Part shown: positions 24,005 to 34,859 of the stretch, piece after piece | How positions within the stretch are numbered: the first letter of the stretch is position 1 | How the letters are laid out: each line of letters opens with the position of its first letter | Source of the DNA: Amoebophrya sp. A120 | Lineage: Eukaryota; Sar; Dinophyceae; Syndiniales; Amoebophryaceae | Length of the DNA stretch: 64,000 nucleotides | Assembly: GCA_905178155.1 (NCBI GenBank) | Contig: CAJINV010000005.1 | Span: forward strand, 8,852,728-8,916,727 | Reading direction: 5' to 3' | Translations under genes and position numbers: made by a program | Notes under the pieces: model-generated | Databases searched by the model: none | The model's input: only the letters and a program-made list of their open reading frames with translations | Told to the model about the DNA's origin: nothing

Positions 24005-24922
24005 CTAGCATATCTTCTTTACTACACGTGGAATCCATTGCAGCACAATGTGATACTCGGCAAAGAAATAAAGGTCGATGTACGTTATCGCGATGCACAG
24101 AGCAGCCTTGAGGTAACCAGCCCAGCCGCAGAGTTTGCTGAGCAGATCTGTCCCGAAATGCTGCAGACCCGTCAGAGTGGCCTCAAACATTTTCCCTACT
24201 GGTGTAGCTCCGACGAGGCTTCTTGAGCACAACACTTCTTCCAGTTTCCTAGTGTACTCACCGACTGATTTGTAGGTTACATCCGCCTCGAGAAACAGAT
24301 TCACCTGTTGCTCCAACGTTTCTACCTCCTTCACCCGCGCCAGCAGCGTCGCGACCGCACGGTCACTCCACTTTTTCGCCTGCAGAGCTTCATGCTGGTC
24401 GAAGTCGTCCTTCTCCTCCTGTAGGATGTAGTCCAGTACGGCATCTAACTTCCACCACAGAGAAAACTTCTCTGCACAGTAGCTCCGAAACACGTAGTTG
24501 CAAAAAAGGTCCAACATCGCCTCTTCAATCGGAGTAAACACCAGAATATCCTTCTCTGCACCGCGCGCGGGCGTCCTGCTTCGAAGTTCGTCCTGGAGGT
24601 TCGAGCGGTACCTCATGATGTAGCGTCTAGCCTCGATCATCTTCGCGCCCGCCGCTTCTGCTTTCGTCACTATCTCGTCCCACGTCGGATACGGGGCGAT
24701 CTGCAATTGCTGGGTTTGCTCGGGCGGTCGCAATTTGAAGTTTATCAGGGTGATGACCTCTCTCACAGAGCTGAGGGTGCTGCAACACATCGTGTCGACA
24801 AGGAACATCACGCGCGGGTCTATTTCGACAACATCGCCCGGCCGCACCCCTGCCGCTGGTGCGGCATGCTGTGCCGGCTGTTCTTGCGACATATTTGCGG
24901 AACCAGCAGCTGCTGCGGCCAT
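24005..24922 (-). CDS. 305-aa protein with C-terminal membrane segment
   Basis: Single open exon, Ala-rich start (MAAAAAGSANMSQEQ), long alpha-helical middle (AEAAGAKMIEARRYIMRYR, ARVKEVETLEQQVNLFLEA) and one hydrophobic stretch near residues 272-298 (AALCIAITYIDLYFFAEY). No introner interrupts it, unusual here. An alternative last exon via GTGTAG at the 3' end cannot be excluded. No family recognised. Confidence 0.7.
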   Translation of the reverse strand: MAAAAAGSANMSQEQPAQHAAPAAGVRPGDVVEIDPRVMFLVDTMCCSTLSSVREVITLINFKLRPPEQTQQLQIAPYPTWDEIVTKAEAAGAKMIEARRYIMRYRSNLQDELRSRTPARGAEKDILVFTPIEEAMLDLFCNYVFRSYCAEKFSLWWKLDAVLDYILQEEKDDFDQHEALQAKKWSDRAVATLLARVKEVETLEQQVNLFLEADVTYKSVGEYTRKLEEVLCSRSLVGATPVGKMFEATLTGLQHFGTDLLSKLCGWAGYLKAALCIAITYIDLYFFAEYHIVLQWIPRVVKKIC

Positions 24923-25661
24923 GAGGTGGTTTTCCAGCTATTCCAGCGACATAGTCGAATTTTTTTTCGTTTTCCCTGCTTCCATTACATCTAGAAACTG
25001 AAAGTCCACTACTTAAGATCTCACGGTCTAAGTATACCCAGCGATGTTGAAGCGAAAATCGGAAAGAGGAGTTGCAGACGCTGCTTTTTCGTAATTGCTC
25101 TCAACCTGAATGTGCAGTACAAGCTCGACACTGCTCTCCTCCTACGAGGGCAACGACAGATACACCACTGAGGGACGACGAAACCATACTGGGGGGAAGA
25201 GTGCGAAACATTCAACGACTTATCGCAAAGAAGCTTCTTGGTGACGACTTGCGTCGCAGTGATGCAAATGGCGCTCTCACGACAGTTTCTCTCAACCAGG
25301 GGTTTTCTTTGCTGTGGTTTTGTTACAATCAGCTCTCAATATGGACAACAGCACGAGTCCTACATTGCCGAACAATAGCCGATTGATGTGCTACTTCCAC
25401 ATCCCGCTGACATTTTTGAAGCGTCTCCTGAGTGGCTTCGGCTAGGCCAACTTTTATTGAGTACTCGTATATGAAGATGTTGATCTTGATCATTATCACT
25501 ATAAAAGAACGTCTTCTTACTCCACGACCGTTTCTCCTTGCTGTGTTTGAAGACCGCTCAAAATCTGCCGTATTTCTGGTATGGATCGCAAGAGCTCAGT
25601 GTGTCCGTACGAACCTGAGTTCACGTGTGAACGGCTTCGTCGTAGTAGGGTCCACAATTCC
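24923..25661. other. Divergent spacer
   Basis: Lies between a minus-strand and a plus-strand gene, so it likely contains both promoters. No repeat or ORF of note. Confidence 0.35.
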
Positions 25662-26108
25662 ATGGCCGACCTACTACGAGCTGCTTCACTTGCCAAAAAA
25701 CAAGGGAAGTCCACATCTTACTGCGTAAGCATATTTATTGATATTGGATCGATGTTTATGTTTTTCTTTCCTATTGCTCTTCAGCTATGCAAAGAAGGTA
25801 ACACTGACATTACTTCTCATCGGTTTGATAAGAGCTCGGATCAACTTGCCCGAAACCTCCGCGAGGTCGGCGGCTGGCTCCGTTCTTGTCGTGGCACTGC
25901 TGGTGCTAGAGCTAGTGCTGCTGGCACTAACCGGACTGCAATTCGACTCTTCACCGCTCCAAACCAAACGATACAGGATCAATATTGCATGAAAACCGTT
26001 CTACCAAGCAAAAACATAAACAATGCATGTTGCAGTTCACCTGACATTATAGATACCTCAAGATGTTTATTCTCCATGGGCTTGGGGTGCATTCACACCT
26101 ACATATAA
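25662..26108 (+). CDS. Candidate 128-aa protein
   Basis: The ATG at 25662 (MADLLRAASLAKKQGKS) joins, through a canonical 60-nt intron (25725-25784, GTAAGC to CTTCAG), a second exon ending at 26108. The intron length is a multiple of three and has no in-frame stop, so retention is also possible. The second exon is Arg/Ala-rich then Cys-containing (NNACCSSPD). No family recognised. Confidence 0.42.
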   Translation: MADLLRAASLAKKQGKSTSYCVSIFIDIGSMFMFFFPIALQLCKEGNTDITSHRFDKSSDQLARNLREVGGWLRSCRGTAGARASAAGTNRTAIRLFTAPNQTIQDQYCMKTVLPSKNINNACCSSPDIIDTSRCLFSMGLGCIHTYI

Positions 26109-27224
26109 AAATTGCTTAAGTAATTTCATGCTGAAGTTTCCTTTGCTGGGGCGAGCGGGTTGCTCAACTGTCGTAATAAATGCGTTCAACACCAACTTAT
26201 CCAAGCGGATTCTACCTAATCCAGATTGAACATGTCTAGTCCGCATCAGACCAAGGCTCTTGCATGCTGTCTGTACTTCGTAAACCCTTTGAACTTGTCA
26301 AGTTGCCAGGTTCCCCCCAGGGGCCAAAATGCTTGCACTGGGCGAAGGAGGCAAATCTGGCCCATTGAAGTGGCAACCAGGCCAATTTGCTTTTGCAGGG
26401 CGCCCGAGGTGCAGGAGATACCTCGAGCACGCCTCACAAACAATGCCCCCGACCTAGGACAGGTCAAACCTCAGAAACAATGCCCCGGATATGATTGTCC
26501 CCATTCCGACGGAGTAATAAAGTGTGGCAGCATTGCGAGGATTTCCCAACCCTCGTGCAAAGAAAGACGTACAGAAAAAGGCAAAAAAAAAAGGGGGTTC
26601 CTCCAAGACAGGACGGTGTAGTGGTGTCTGAGAGGTTTTTCCCTCGGTTTTTCCGCGGAAACCCTCCGCAGAACAAGGAACAAATAAAAAATGAGGCTCC
26701 CCAGGGGAAGACATGACACGGCAACCGCAACGGCATCGGCTCCATCATGCATTACATACAAGGCAATACTGCCCCAGTCTCACCACTTTTGATAAGCCTG
26801 TGCGAAAACTGAAAACCCCAGCAGAATAAAGAGCCAGCGTTTGTTTTTCACGCACCACGGGACAAGGTGCGCCAGCAGCTGTTCAGCAAAGGTTGTAAAA
26901 TTGTATGCAGGTGAAAAAATTGAAGCGCCGGCTCTTTCAAATACTCTTCGAGACCTAGACCAGTCAGCAACACGTCTCGCTGGCTGTGGACCAGCTACCA
27001 GCGCAGGAGCCCACTTCCTGTTCTTCACGAGAGGAAATGCAAGTGGTCAACTAGTACGCTCTTTGGCTGTTTCGCTGACGTCCACTTTCATGAGAACATG
27101 CACGAAGCGGGATTGCATCAGATCAATCTACTTACTACCCTGCACAGCAAGTGGAATAGCCAAGAAGATGTTCTACAAAAACTAAGAGTCATGAAAGACC
27201 ACTTCATTGTGAAAAGATTAGGGT
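26109..27224. other. No supported gene
   Basis: Overlapping ORFs on both strands around 26.2-26.8 kb have similar length and no coding character. No introner ends found. Confidence 0.35.
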
Positions 27225-27616
27225 TCATTCCCAAAGCTCGTCGGTGCCGGGTTTCCGCAACGAGGACACCGCATCATCCGCCTTCTTCGCCGCATCGTGG
27301 GCTTTCGACGAAGCTGCTCCTGCTTTCGCAGCGGCGTCTTCAGCTTCCGTTGCTGCCCGCGAAGCTGTTTCTGCCTTTCCGGCTGCCGTCTCGCCGGCCG
27401 TCTTTATTGGAGTATGGCTCGTTCACGCAATGAAACAACAACAATCTGTCTCGTCATTATGAATTGCAAAAGTATCGCACTCGTATAAACGCATTACAAA
27501 TTTCCTCAGCATGAGAAATAAAAATTGTAATGCAGATTTGCCTTGGGAAAGATTTGTAATGCAAGACTTGCATTTTTTATATATACGAGTACGATACTTT
27601 TGCACAGGATAGTCAT
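27225..27616 (-). CDS. Candidate 63-aa Ala/Lys/Glu-rich helical protein
   Basis: Exons 27616-27612 (ATGAC), 27452-27443, 27401-27225; 192 nt total. The first intron is an introner inserted directly at the start codon; the second is a 41-nt GT-AG intron (27442-27402). The product is an amphipathic repeat of the type AAAKAGAASSKAHDAAKKAD, resembling LEA-like or apolipoprotein-like helices in composition only. The exon frame ends with a stop at 27225. Small size makes the model tentative. Confidence 0.5.
27458..27611. mobile_element. Introner, family F7
   Basis: 154-bp F7 copy. Perfect TSD GTCAT at 27453-27457 and 27612-27616. On the minus strand the TSD reads ATGAC, so it duplicates the putative start codon. 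Confidence 0.92.
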
Positions 27617-28634
27617 GTGGTGGCAACAATACAATATCTTTGAGATCTTGCGATCTGAAAACTGTCCGATAAATTTTCTTGTGGGTGTTTGAGAATGAGT
27701 TGTAGTAACTTTGTAAGTTGTAACAGTAAGTAAGAGATTTTACTACTTTCTTATATGGCTCGGTGAATTCCGTTTATTCCGATTCCTCTTTCACCTCCAG
27801 AATTGTTTTTCCATGTTCCACAAAGCAACAAGTACGAGTCCTCGCATCCTTCTTTCTCTTTCGCATGATGCTACCCATTACTTTGGTTTACACTACTGAA
27901 AAGTTCAAGATTGTGGCTGCACGTGCGCGCGCCATATGAATCAACTGCAGCCTTCGCCTCGCAATGTGTCCTGCGGAAAATTGCCTTTCTCCCCAACGAA
28001 ACAGACACTCAAGTCCGAAGAAAAAAATTTTTACATGAAGAGCCAAGGCAAGTGGCGTTGGATTGGTCTAAAATCCATCGGAATACATCTGCTCTTATCA
28101 TTCTTCTCCAGACAGACATAAACCTAAACGCATGAGCATGACAAACAACAAAACGAAAATAAGTTTTTCTGTGAAGACGGTGGTGGAGAGAAAGGAAACA
28201 GTGCCGTACCAGCCAAGGCCAACGCAGATCCGGCTTGTCGCTCCGCGTCCCGACTCCGCTTCTTTGCGCCTTCCGCGTCTTCTTATCACCGAAAAAAATC
28301 CCTCTCCCGTTCATATAGATAAGTACGCAAAATCTAGTACCACTACCAGCCAGGTATCGTTGTATGTATTTGAGACGATGCCTATTCGGCTACACGACCC
28401 GTTTCGTTCTGTAAGTAGGATCGGACAGTGCCTATTCTCCGCACGGCCTGGGTTGGGCAGTGGTGCTGTTGCCCCTTTGCATCTATCGCGTATACGCGCG
28501 GGCAGCTGTTGCTTCCGTTATTTTTCGCCTGACATAATGCATTTCTACCCAAAAATGAAAATCAGTGATGTTGATTCAGCATGACAGACTTTGCTTGGAT
28601 CTGCGAATTATATAGAAAGACGAGGAGAATTTTT
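27617..28634. other. No supported gene
   Basis: A 150-codon plus ORF (28132-28584) and an antisense 101-codon ORF overlap, neither with a recognisable feature. Likely promoter and 3' flanks. Confidence 0.35.
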
Positions 28635-29579
28635 TCATTCTGAGACCCCCACCGCTGCGTTCACGCGTTTTGAGACTTCGTCGAGCGTGTCTCGGGTTTC
28701 ATCGAAGTTATTTCGACTGAGCTGCAGTGCGTCATGAAGACGTATCCCGTGCAAAACGCGATCCTTCCCCCTAAATCCCAGGTGGTGACGACACCTGCAG
28801 TGCCCTTTGTATGTTCAATGACCTTTTCTATGGGGCGTTTGAGCTCTACAACTTGCTCAAGGATTTCAGTTTTTCAGCCTAAAAAAGCTTCTTTCCACCC
28901 TGAGTATACGCCCTTTCAATTTAATGAACGACCTCTGTATGTATGATATCGCCATCGCTTGTTTTCGAACGGCTGAAGAAAAAGCCCGGATCGGATATGG
29001 AGGTGCACAAGCCTCCCCCCGCTCTTTTGCATGGCATGGACAATCAGTGCGTCTTGCGCATCACAAATCAAAGAAATCTAAATGTTGATCAAAGTGAAGC
29101 TTCGCGGTCAACCGAAAACTGTCATGCACAGAGTGCCAGAAGAAGACACATGGAGTGGAAGTGGATTTCAAATTTTGCATGACAAATGAGGACGGGGAGG
29201 AGACATGGCGCAGTCTCATAAAACAAAAACCGGGTGATGAATTTGCAAAAAAACGCATGCGGAGGCACCGTGGATCATGCGGTCGTAGGGATCGTTCTTA
29301 TCAACTGTAAAAATGTCTGGCTCTGGAAGAATCCAACTTGTCATGCTGATTTTGGATTCTAAAAAAATCTGTATTGCATGAGCAGCAAAGAGAGTCCAAA
29401 TTTTGCAGTACGGAAAGAGCATTTGTCATGCGGAATAGGCATCAGGAAGCCCTCTAAAAATCTGTGATGCTAGGGCATGCATCACAGACTTGCGGAGTCA
29501 TGCAAAATGTGCATGACAAAGCCGGCAATCTTCCAGACCCAGACATTTTTACATTTGATAGCTCTACACAAGCTACCAT
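28635..29579 (-). CDS. 111-aa protein, two introners and two GT-AG introns
   Basis: Exons 29579-29561, 29293-29221, 28990-28933, 28878-28853, 28794-28635; 336 nt, exactly 112 codons with stop. The first two introns are introners. The last two are conventional: 28932-28879 (GTCGTT to TTTTAG, 54 nt) and 28852-28795 (GTTGTA to CTGCAG, 58 nt). The start ATG follows an in-frame stop. The C-terminus is a charged helix (RNNFDETRDTLDEVSKRVN). Not recognised. It shows both intron types in one transcript. Confidence 0.7.
28996..29220. mobile_element. Introner, family F6 (old)
   Basis: F6 TIRs (TATGGAGGTGCACAAGCC; end CAGTCTCATA). The flanking 5-mers (TCGGA, AAACA) no longer match, but the frame is kept. 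Confidence 0.8.
29299..29560. mobile_element. Introner, family F1
   Basis: F1 TIRs. TSD GTTCT / GCTCT (4/5). Nearly identical inside to the copy at 20932-21193. Confidence 0.9.
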
Positions 29580-30745
29580 CCCCTACCGTCCTCTCCACCG
29601 CAGCCAGGCGATCCGCATCCCTCGCTGGTGCCAGTTGCATCTCCCAGGACGTTGCTGAAACGACAAGAGCAGACGAAAGAGACACTGTTCAGAAACAGAC
29701 AAGCAAAATACGACACATGAAAGCGGCCAGGCGACGGATTGACAAACAAATGATCAAATAGACGGAGAATCAATCACGAAATGTATCGATGGACAGGGAT
29801 CGGCCTTCACACTTGCCCGAAAATCAAAATTTACAGAGTCTAGGTGTTTTCGAAGGTTATTACACTTACAGTGCTAATTACATGGAAAGTAAATCGACGA
29901 CTTTTGAACAGAAAGAAAGAGTCTAACAGGGACGAACAACTGCAATTTACATACTCGCAAGAACTGAGCCGAACATAGAAAAAACAGGCACGGAGGATTA
30001 CTAGAACACAACATCACATCCATCAAATAAGTGCCGTTGGAAGGTGATCAGGAAATAACTTCTTTCCGCTTCAAGGCTCTCTCGCATTTTCTCTTCCAAC
30101 AAATAGAAATGTTTTTTTCTTCCATCGAATAGAAGGCTCTTTACATCTTGTGAGTATGTTAGTGCTTTGCTCCAGTAGATGAGGAGAAAAAATCAAGTTG
30201 GATCTTCTCTATGACGACTGCATTTGCATATCAAAAAATTAAGGCGCAGCTCCCGTCTCGTGCCTCGAGATTCGAATTGCAAACAAGTTGTTCAAAACTA
30301 TCTAGATTCGGGGTCGACGGCGTTGAGCATAAAAAAGAAGGAGACTCATTCTTGTCTGCTCTTACCCCTAAACCACCTAATCCTCTGTTCTGTATTTTGC
30401 AATGAATTTCGAACCTGCAACTCGAGCTGTGCGAGCTATTTCTGTCATAGTGAACTCTGACCAGAAAACGCAAGCACCGCGAGAAGCGACCTAAACATTG
30501 AAGGAAATGGCTTCTGCTCCGGTTTCTTAACCCTACGCGCCGGTAAATTCCTAGTACGTAATCGAGGGCAAGTGACAGAGGCAGCTTGTGCTATTAGCGA
30601 CCTCGTGAGGAGAGCAAAAGCACACTATCGAGTCAGTCGGTTGCGTGTGTCATGGTACCTCTTTAATACACCGATACGTGCTAAATAGTAAACCTAAAAC
30701 CTGCTGTTGTGAAGCTTTTAATAACCCTGTTGTAAAGCTAACCAC
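29580..30745. other. No supported gene
   Basis: Spacer between two minus-strand genes. A short direct repeat (AATAAACCTGTTG-like, near 30720-30790) is the only structure seen. Confidence 0.35.
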
Positions 30746-33640
30746 CTACAATACGTCTCTAAGCCACCTCGTTAATAAACCTGTTGCAAAGCTAGATACC
30801 CTCACGAAAAATTGATGCTGGTTGTTTTGTTTTCCTTCACGAAAATTGATACTTTTTACCGTTGCCGTTGTTATTGAGAAGTTAAAAGTTGGCGCGTTGA
30901 TGTGCCAAGCGGACGATAAGGGGCTCTCCGCTGCTCGTGGCACGTCTACTCGTTTCTTTTCGAAACTCACTCCGTCGTCGCTCCGCCACTCTCCGCACCA
31001 GTCAACCTATGGAAGCTGAGTCTTGACTCAACTGAGCGCATTTTTCTTGAATGAGTAGGGGTCCTGCCTGCTTCATTCTCGTACGTCAGAAAAGGAACGA
31101 CGCCACCTAAGTAATGCACTTGCCCGCGGATGCATACATCTTTCGGGCGTGTGACTTACCAAGAAACACTCTCGCAACGCCACCTAGATCTACAAACATC
31201 GCAATATAGAATGCACAGTAAGGCACTGACGTGCCAGCTGCAATCGAGTCCAGGACTTTCTTGCGGATAGGACAACGCGCCCTCTTCCATGCGTGGGTTT
31301 CCCCACGTCTTGCTCGGCGGATTCTCCTCCGCTAATTTTTGTTGTATTGGTTTCTTAATAATTTTGAGCGCTTCAATGATTTTTTCAACCGACTCTTCTA
31401 TCAAGGTAATTGCATTCTTCTACTTAGTTCGCATGACAAGTGGCAAAAGTGTCAAGAAACGCTGCACCTTTTGCCAGGTTCGCCTTCAACCGATAGTCCC
31501 GCTTCGCGTTGCGGTTCTTATCAAAATGAAAAACGCCCTGCCCCCAGAAGATGCAAATGCTTGCGTTACAAAGTTTTCCAAAGGAACCCTTTTATGTGTT
31601 CTCACATGAAAGGACAAAACGCAGCCACGTTAGTCCATTTCCGTTCGTTAGAAAAGCAGCCCCCGCATGACAGGCAGTGCTCTTGCTGAGACATTGTTTC
31701 GATTGCAGCACGAATCTGCCCAATCCTGCATCGAAAGTTTCCGCTTCTTGCTGCGCAGCAAGATGGGCAGAGTCTCCACTTGGGCATAGCATTGCAACGC
31801 AAACATTTCCAAATTCTGTGCGCAGGAACGTCTCTCAATGTGATAGATTTTCACGAATATTTCCGTGAAGCTCGCACAGTAGTCCTTGATGGTATGCGTG
31901 GCAAATATGTCTAGGCCTGGGGAAGACTCACTGGAACTTGTATGTAATGCTGGCCTTCATTTTCTGTGAAATCTGTATTGCATGACCACCAAAGCCCGCA
32001 GCCTCTTTTGTCAATCAAAAACGCAGTTTCTCATACGGGGTATGCGTGAGAAACCGTTCTGAAAAGTTGTCATGCTTGGCTGCATTCGGACATGTTTCCA
32101 TCATCGACACTGTAGCATCACAAGTTTCCAAGCCCAGACATACTTGCATTTGATATTTCGTCGTCTTCGTCAGCTCGTTCAACTTCTCGTATGAAACGAA
32201 ACCTCAGGACCTCCAAATGCAGATCTCCGCCACAGGTAGACGAGTAGCTACTACAGTCCCCTCGCCCCCCATGAGACTGCACAACCCCTCCTGACCCTCA
32301 TTGTTTGTCAGACAAAGTGCGTAATTCTATCTGAGCCCTGTGGCTGTGCCTGCATGACCAGTTGCATAAGCCCCTACAGAACTATTATCTGGATGTGGAT
32401 TTGTCATGCAAAAATAGCATCACTCTTCAGGTAGTTTGCGGTGTGAGAATAACTACTATTCAAATGAGGGGGGAAGGGAGTTGTGCAATCTCATGCCCGG
32501 CCGCCAAAGGCGTGAAACTCTCTCCACCATGACCTGCTCGTCTTTATTCATAAATTGTTCTAGCGCTTCATAATATGCATTGCAAAAATGTCTGAATCTC
32601 GAAGGATGCCAACTTGTTATGCGGACTTGAACAGAAAAAATCTATGGTGCATAACCAGCAAAAGCTGTCCGATTGTTTTCTCGAGGGCGGTGAATTTCTC
32701 AAGCAGACTAGGCAAGAAGAGCCTCCTACAGAATTGGTCCTGCTCTGCGTGCATTCTCCACCACCCTGTTGCAAAGAAATGCAAAAACAAAAACTGCATG
32801 ACAAATACAAGACTCCGCCCTCTTGCAGATCCAGATATATTTGCATTTGATACATGGCCGCGGGGTGCAAAAATGTCTAAACCGAAAGAAAAACTATAAG
32901 GCTAGGCACGACGTAGGTGCAACAGGAGGACCCGGGTTGCAGGCGATACAGCACTGACGTTCGGATCGTATTTCTCGTTCTCCAACCACGCGTACGCCGC
33001 CTCGAGGGCTGTTCATTTATTTTTGTTGGGCATTGTTTCCGAGAGAAGAGCCACACATGAAACACGAGAAAAAAAGAAAAAGTGGCATTACCAAAACCGC
33101 GCCACGCAGACAAGCTCCCAAGCTAACGAAAAAACGAAAACAATGTATCTATAGCTCCCAACCAGCGACTTCAGTAGAAAAAACTAAAACAGTGTATTGT
33201 AATACTAAATTGGTTGGCGTCCCATGCCGCCACTTCCGTGGCGGTGAAGCCGCGCAACGTGTCGCCGCGAATGTTTCTGATCTATCAAATGCAAATCATG
33301 TGTCTGGGTCTGGAAGAGTGCAGATTTTTGCCAATGCCATGCTGTTTTTGCATGACACGGAAGGTCTGTCATGGAAGCCCTAGCATCACAGATTTCGAGA
33401 AGCTTCCGCATTGGCATTCTTGTTTAAACCGCACGACAAATCCCCCACTTTCGTGAAAGAAATAGAAAATGGACATCTTTTTCTTTCTCTTTGACTGCCT
33501 ATGCATGACAGATTTGTCTGTGTTGTGAAATCCGCGTCACAAGTTCGCATCCTTTCAGACCCAGACATCTTTGCATTTCATATGATTTCGCGGGCGGTGA
33601 TCAGGTGGAATGCCGATGCGATTTTTTCCTTCGCCTTCCT
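30746..33640 (-). CDS. Multi-exon helical protein (5' end unresolved)
   Basis: Exons: ~33635-33583, 33277-33206, 33008-32910, 32876-32853, 32568-32496, 32264-32242, 32202-32156, 31887-31705, 31513-31468, 31397-31231, 31006-30746; phase is consistent throughout (about 350 aa). Five junctions are introners. The others fit GT-AG: 33205-33009, 32909-32877, 32241-32203, 31467-31398 and 31230-31007. The 39-nt intron 32241-32203 is needed to avoid an in-frame TGA. Visible text: ITAREIRNIRGDTLRGF, AAYAWLENEKYDPN, NELTKTTKKDYCASFTEIF, VEKIIEALKIIKK. Mostly helical, no membrane segment, no family recognised. The first exon and start codon are not located. Confidence 0.65.
31519..31704. mobile_element. 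Introner, degenerate family F2
   Basis: Left end TATCAAAATGAAAAACGCCC is clear, the right end is eroded, and flanks do not match. Frame across it is intact (W-A-D-S-C-C-R-N-A-K). Confidence 0.65.
31893..32155. mobile_element. Introner, family F1
   Basis: F1 TIRs. TSD GATGG / TTTCG poorly conserved; frame intact (T-K-T-T-K-K-D-Y-C). Confidence 0.83.
32270..32495. mobile_element. Introner, family F6
   Basis: F6 TIRs with mutated terminal bases (CATGAGACTGCAC / AATCTCATG). TSD CCCCC / CCCGG (3/5). Confidence 0.8.
32574..32852. mobile_element. Introner, family F1
   Basis: F1 TIRs. TSD CATAA / CATGG (3/5). Frame intact. Confidence 0.85.
33283..33582. mobile_element. Introner, family F1
   Basis: F1 TIRs. 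TSD TGATC / TGATT (4/5). Frame intact (A-R-E-I-R-N-I-R-G). Confidence 0.88.
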
Positions 33641-33674
33641 CTATCAAACGCACGGCGTGTCCTAAAAGCTCGAA

Positions 33675-34040
33675 CACTAAACTTTTTTGCAGTTGCACTG
33701 CAAAAAAGATGATGCTGAAGGCAGCGACTGCAGCAAAGTGTTGTTTGACTGCAGAAAAGATGGAACGGACTGCAGGAAAGTGTTGTTTTCAAAGAGTAAC
33801 GGATAACGGATCGAAGAAAGAGCAACGGTTAACGGATTTAACAAAGAGTAACGGCTAACGGCCTGCCCACCACGCCCCCATAGTGCCCCTTTCGCGTCTT
33901 TTTTGCAGTGGAGCCAATCTTTTTTGCAGTGGAGGCCAATCTTTTTTGCAGTGGAGGCAATCTTTTTTGCAGTGGAGGCCATCTTTTTTGCAGTGAGTGC
34001 CATCTTTTCTGCAGTCGAGGACATCTGTTTGGCAGTGGAA
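33675..34040 (+). repeat. CTTTTTTGCAGTGGAGGC minisatellite
   Basis: About six close ~18-20 bp units at 33895-34035, each CTTTTTTGCAGTGGAG-like, with diverged inverted-sense units (CTGCAAAAAAGATG) at 33690-33785. Each plus-strand unit looks like a pyrimidine tract followed by CAG. Overlapping ORFs on all frames are a by-product. Confidence 0.8.
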
Positions 34041-34855
34041 GCTGCCAGCTCTGCAATACAGACCCGCCGCCCTCGCCTTCTGCGAAGCCGCAGGCGGGCC
34101 TGCCATGTGCCCCCCTGCAGTCACGTCTTGATGCAAGGCCGCCTGCAGTCGCCTCTTGCCGAAGGACCGGCTGCAGTGGAGTGCCCCTTCGAAGAAGGCG
34201 TGCAACAATGAATCCCACCCGCAGGTAGGCCAACGATGGCCCCACCATAGCCGCCCCCCCTTGAGGAAGCCGAGATGCTCCATCTTGGGCTTCTTCCCTC
34301 TCGAAACGGGGGCGAGCGGAGCCCTCCTTGAAAAAGGCGGGATCCCTACCTGGAAAAGGGAGGGCCCCTCAATGATCCGGTCCTGGAGAACCCTGGAGAT
34401 GCATGGGAGGAGCTCCTCGGCTCTCCTGCACGCAGTTGAAGATCTTCTTGTAGTTCATGATCAGGCCTGCCAGCCTCCTCATTCCCGACGCCCACATCCC
34501 CGCAACCTCGTCGCTTCCCGATCCCCCAACCTGCGTCGCTACCCCCTTCCCTAGTCTCCTTCCCGCCCTTTTCTGTGTGCCCCATAGATTCCGCGGGTTC
34601 CCAGAATCTATTCCCCATGCGAAACGCAAAAACCAACGCGGGCGAGATAGGGGCCCGAGCTACTGACGCAACGACCCTCCTCTCAGAACAAAACGGCCAG
34701 CAGGCACAGACCTACTTTCTTAGCCCCTTCTACTAACTTGGGCGAGCCTGCGGCAACTCGCACAAAAACAAGCGGGCCACTTGCTGTGACAGTTGCTGAA
34801 GTGCTTGTCGTCGTCCCCACACTTGTCGACAAGCGGATCATCTGCGGCCGCGCGC
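34041..34855. other. GC-rich, no supported gene
   Basis: Several mutually overlapping ORFs on both strands of similar length, typical of GC-rich non-coding DNA. Confidence 0.4.
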
Positions 34856-34859
34856 GGTC

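Noticed and set aside
32203-32241. In-frame TGA as a possible selenocysteine codon
   Set aside because: A 39-nt GT-AG intron removes it in frame, which is simpler; no SECIS-like structure was identified.
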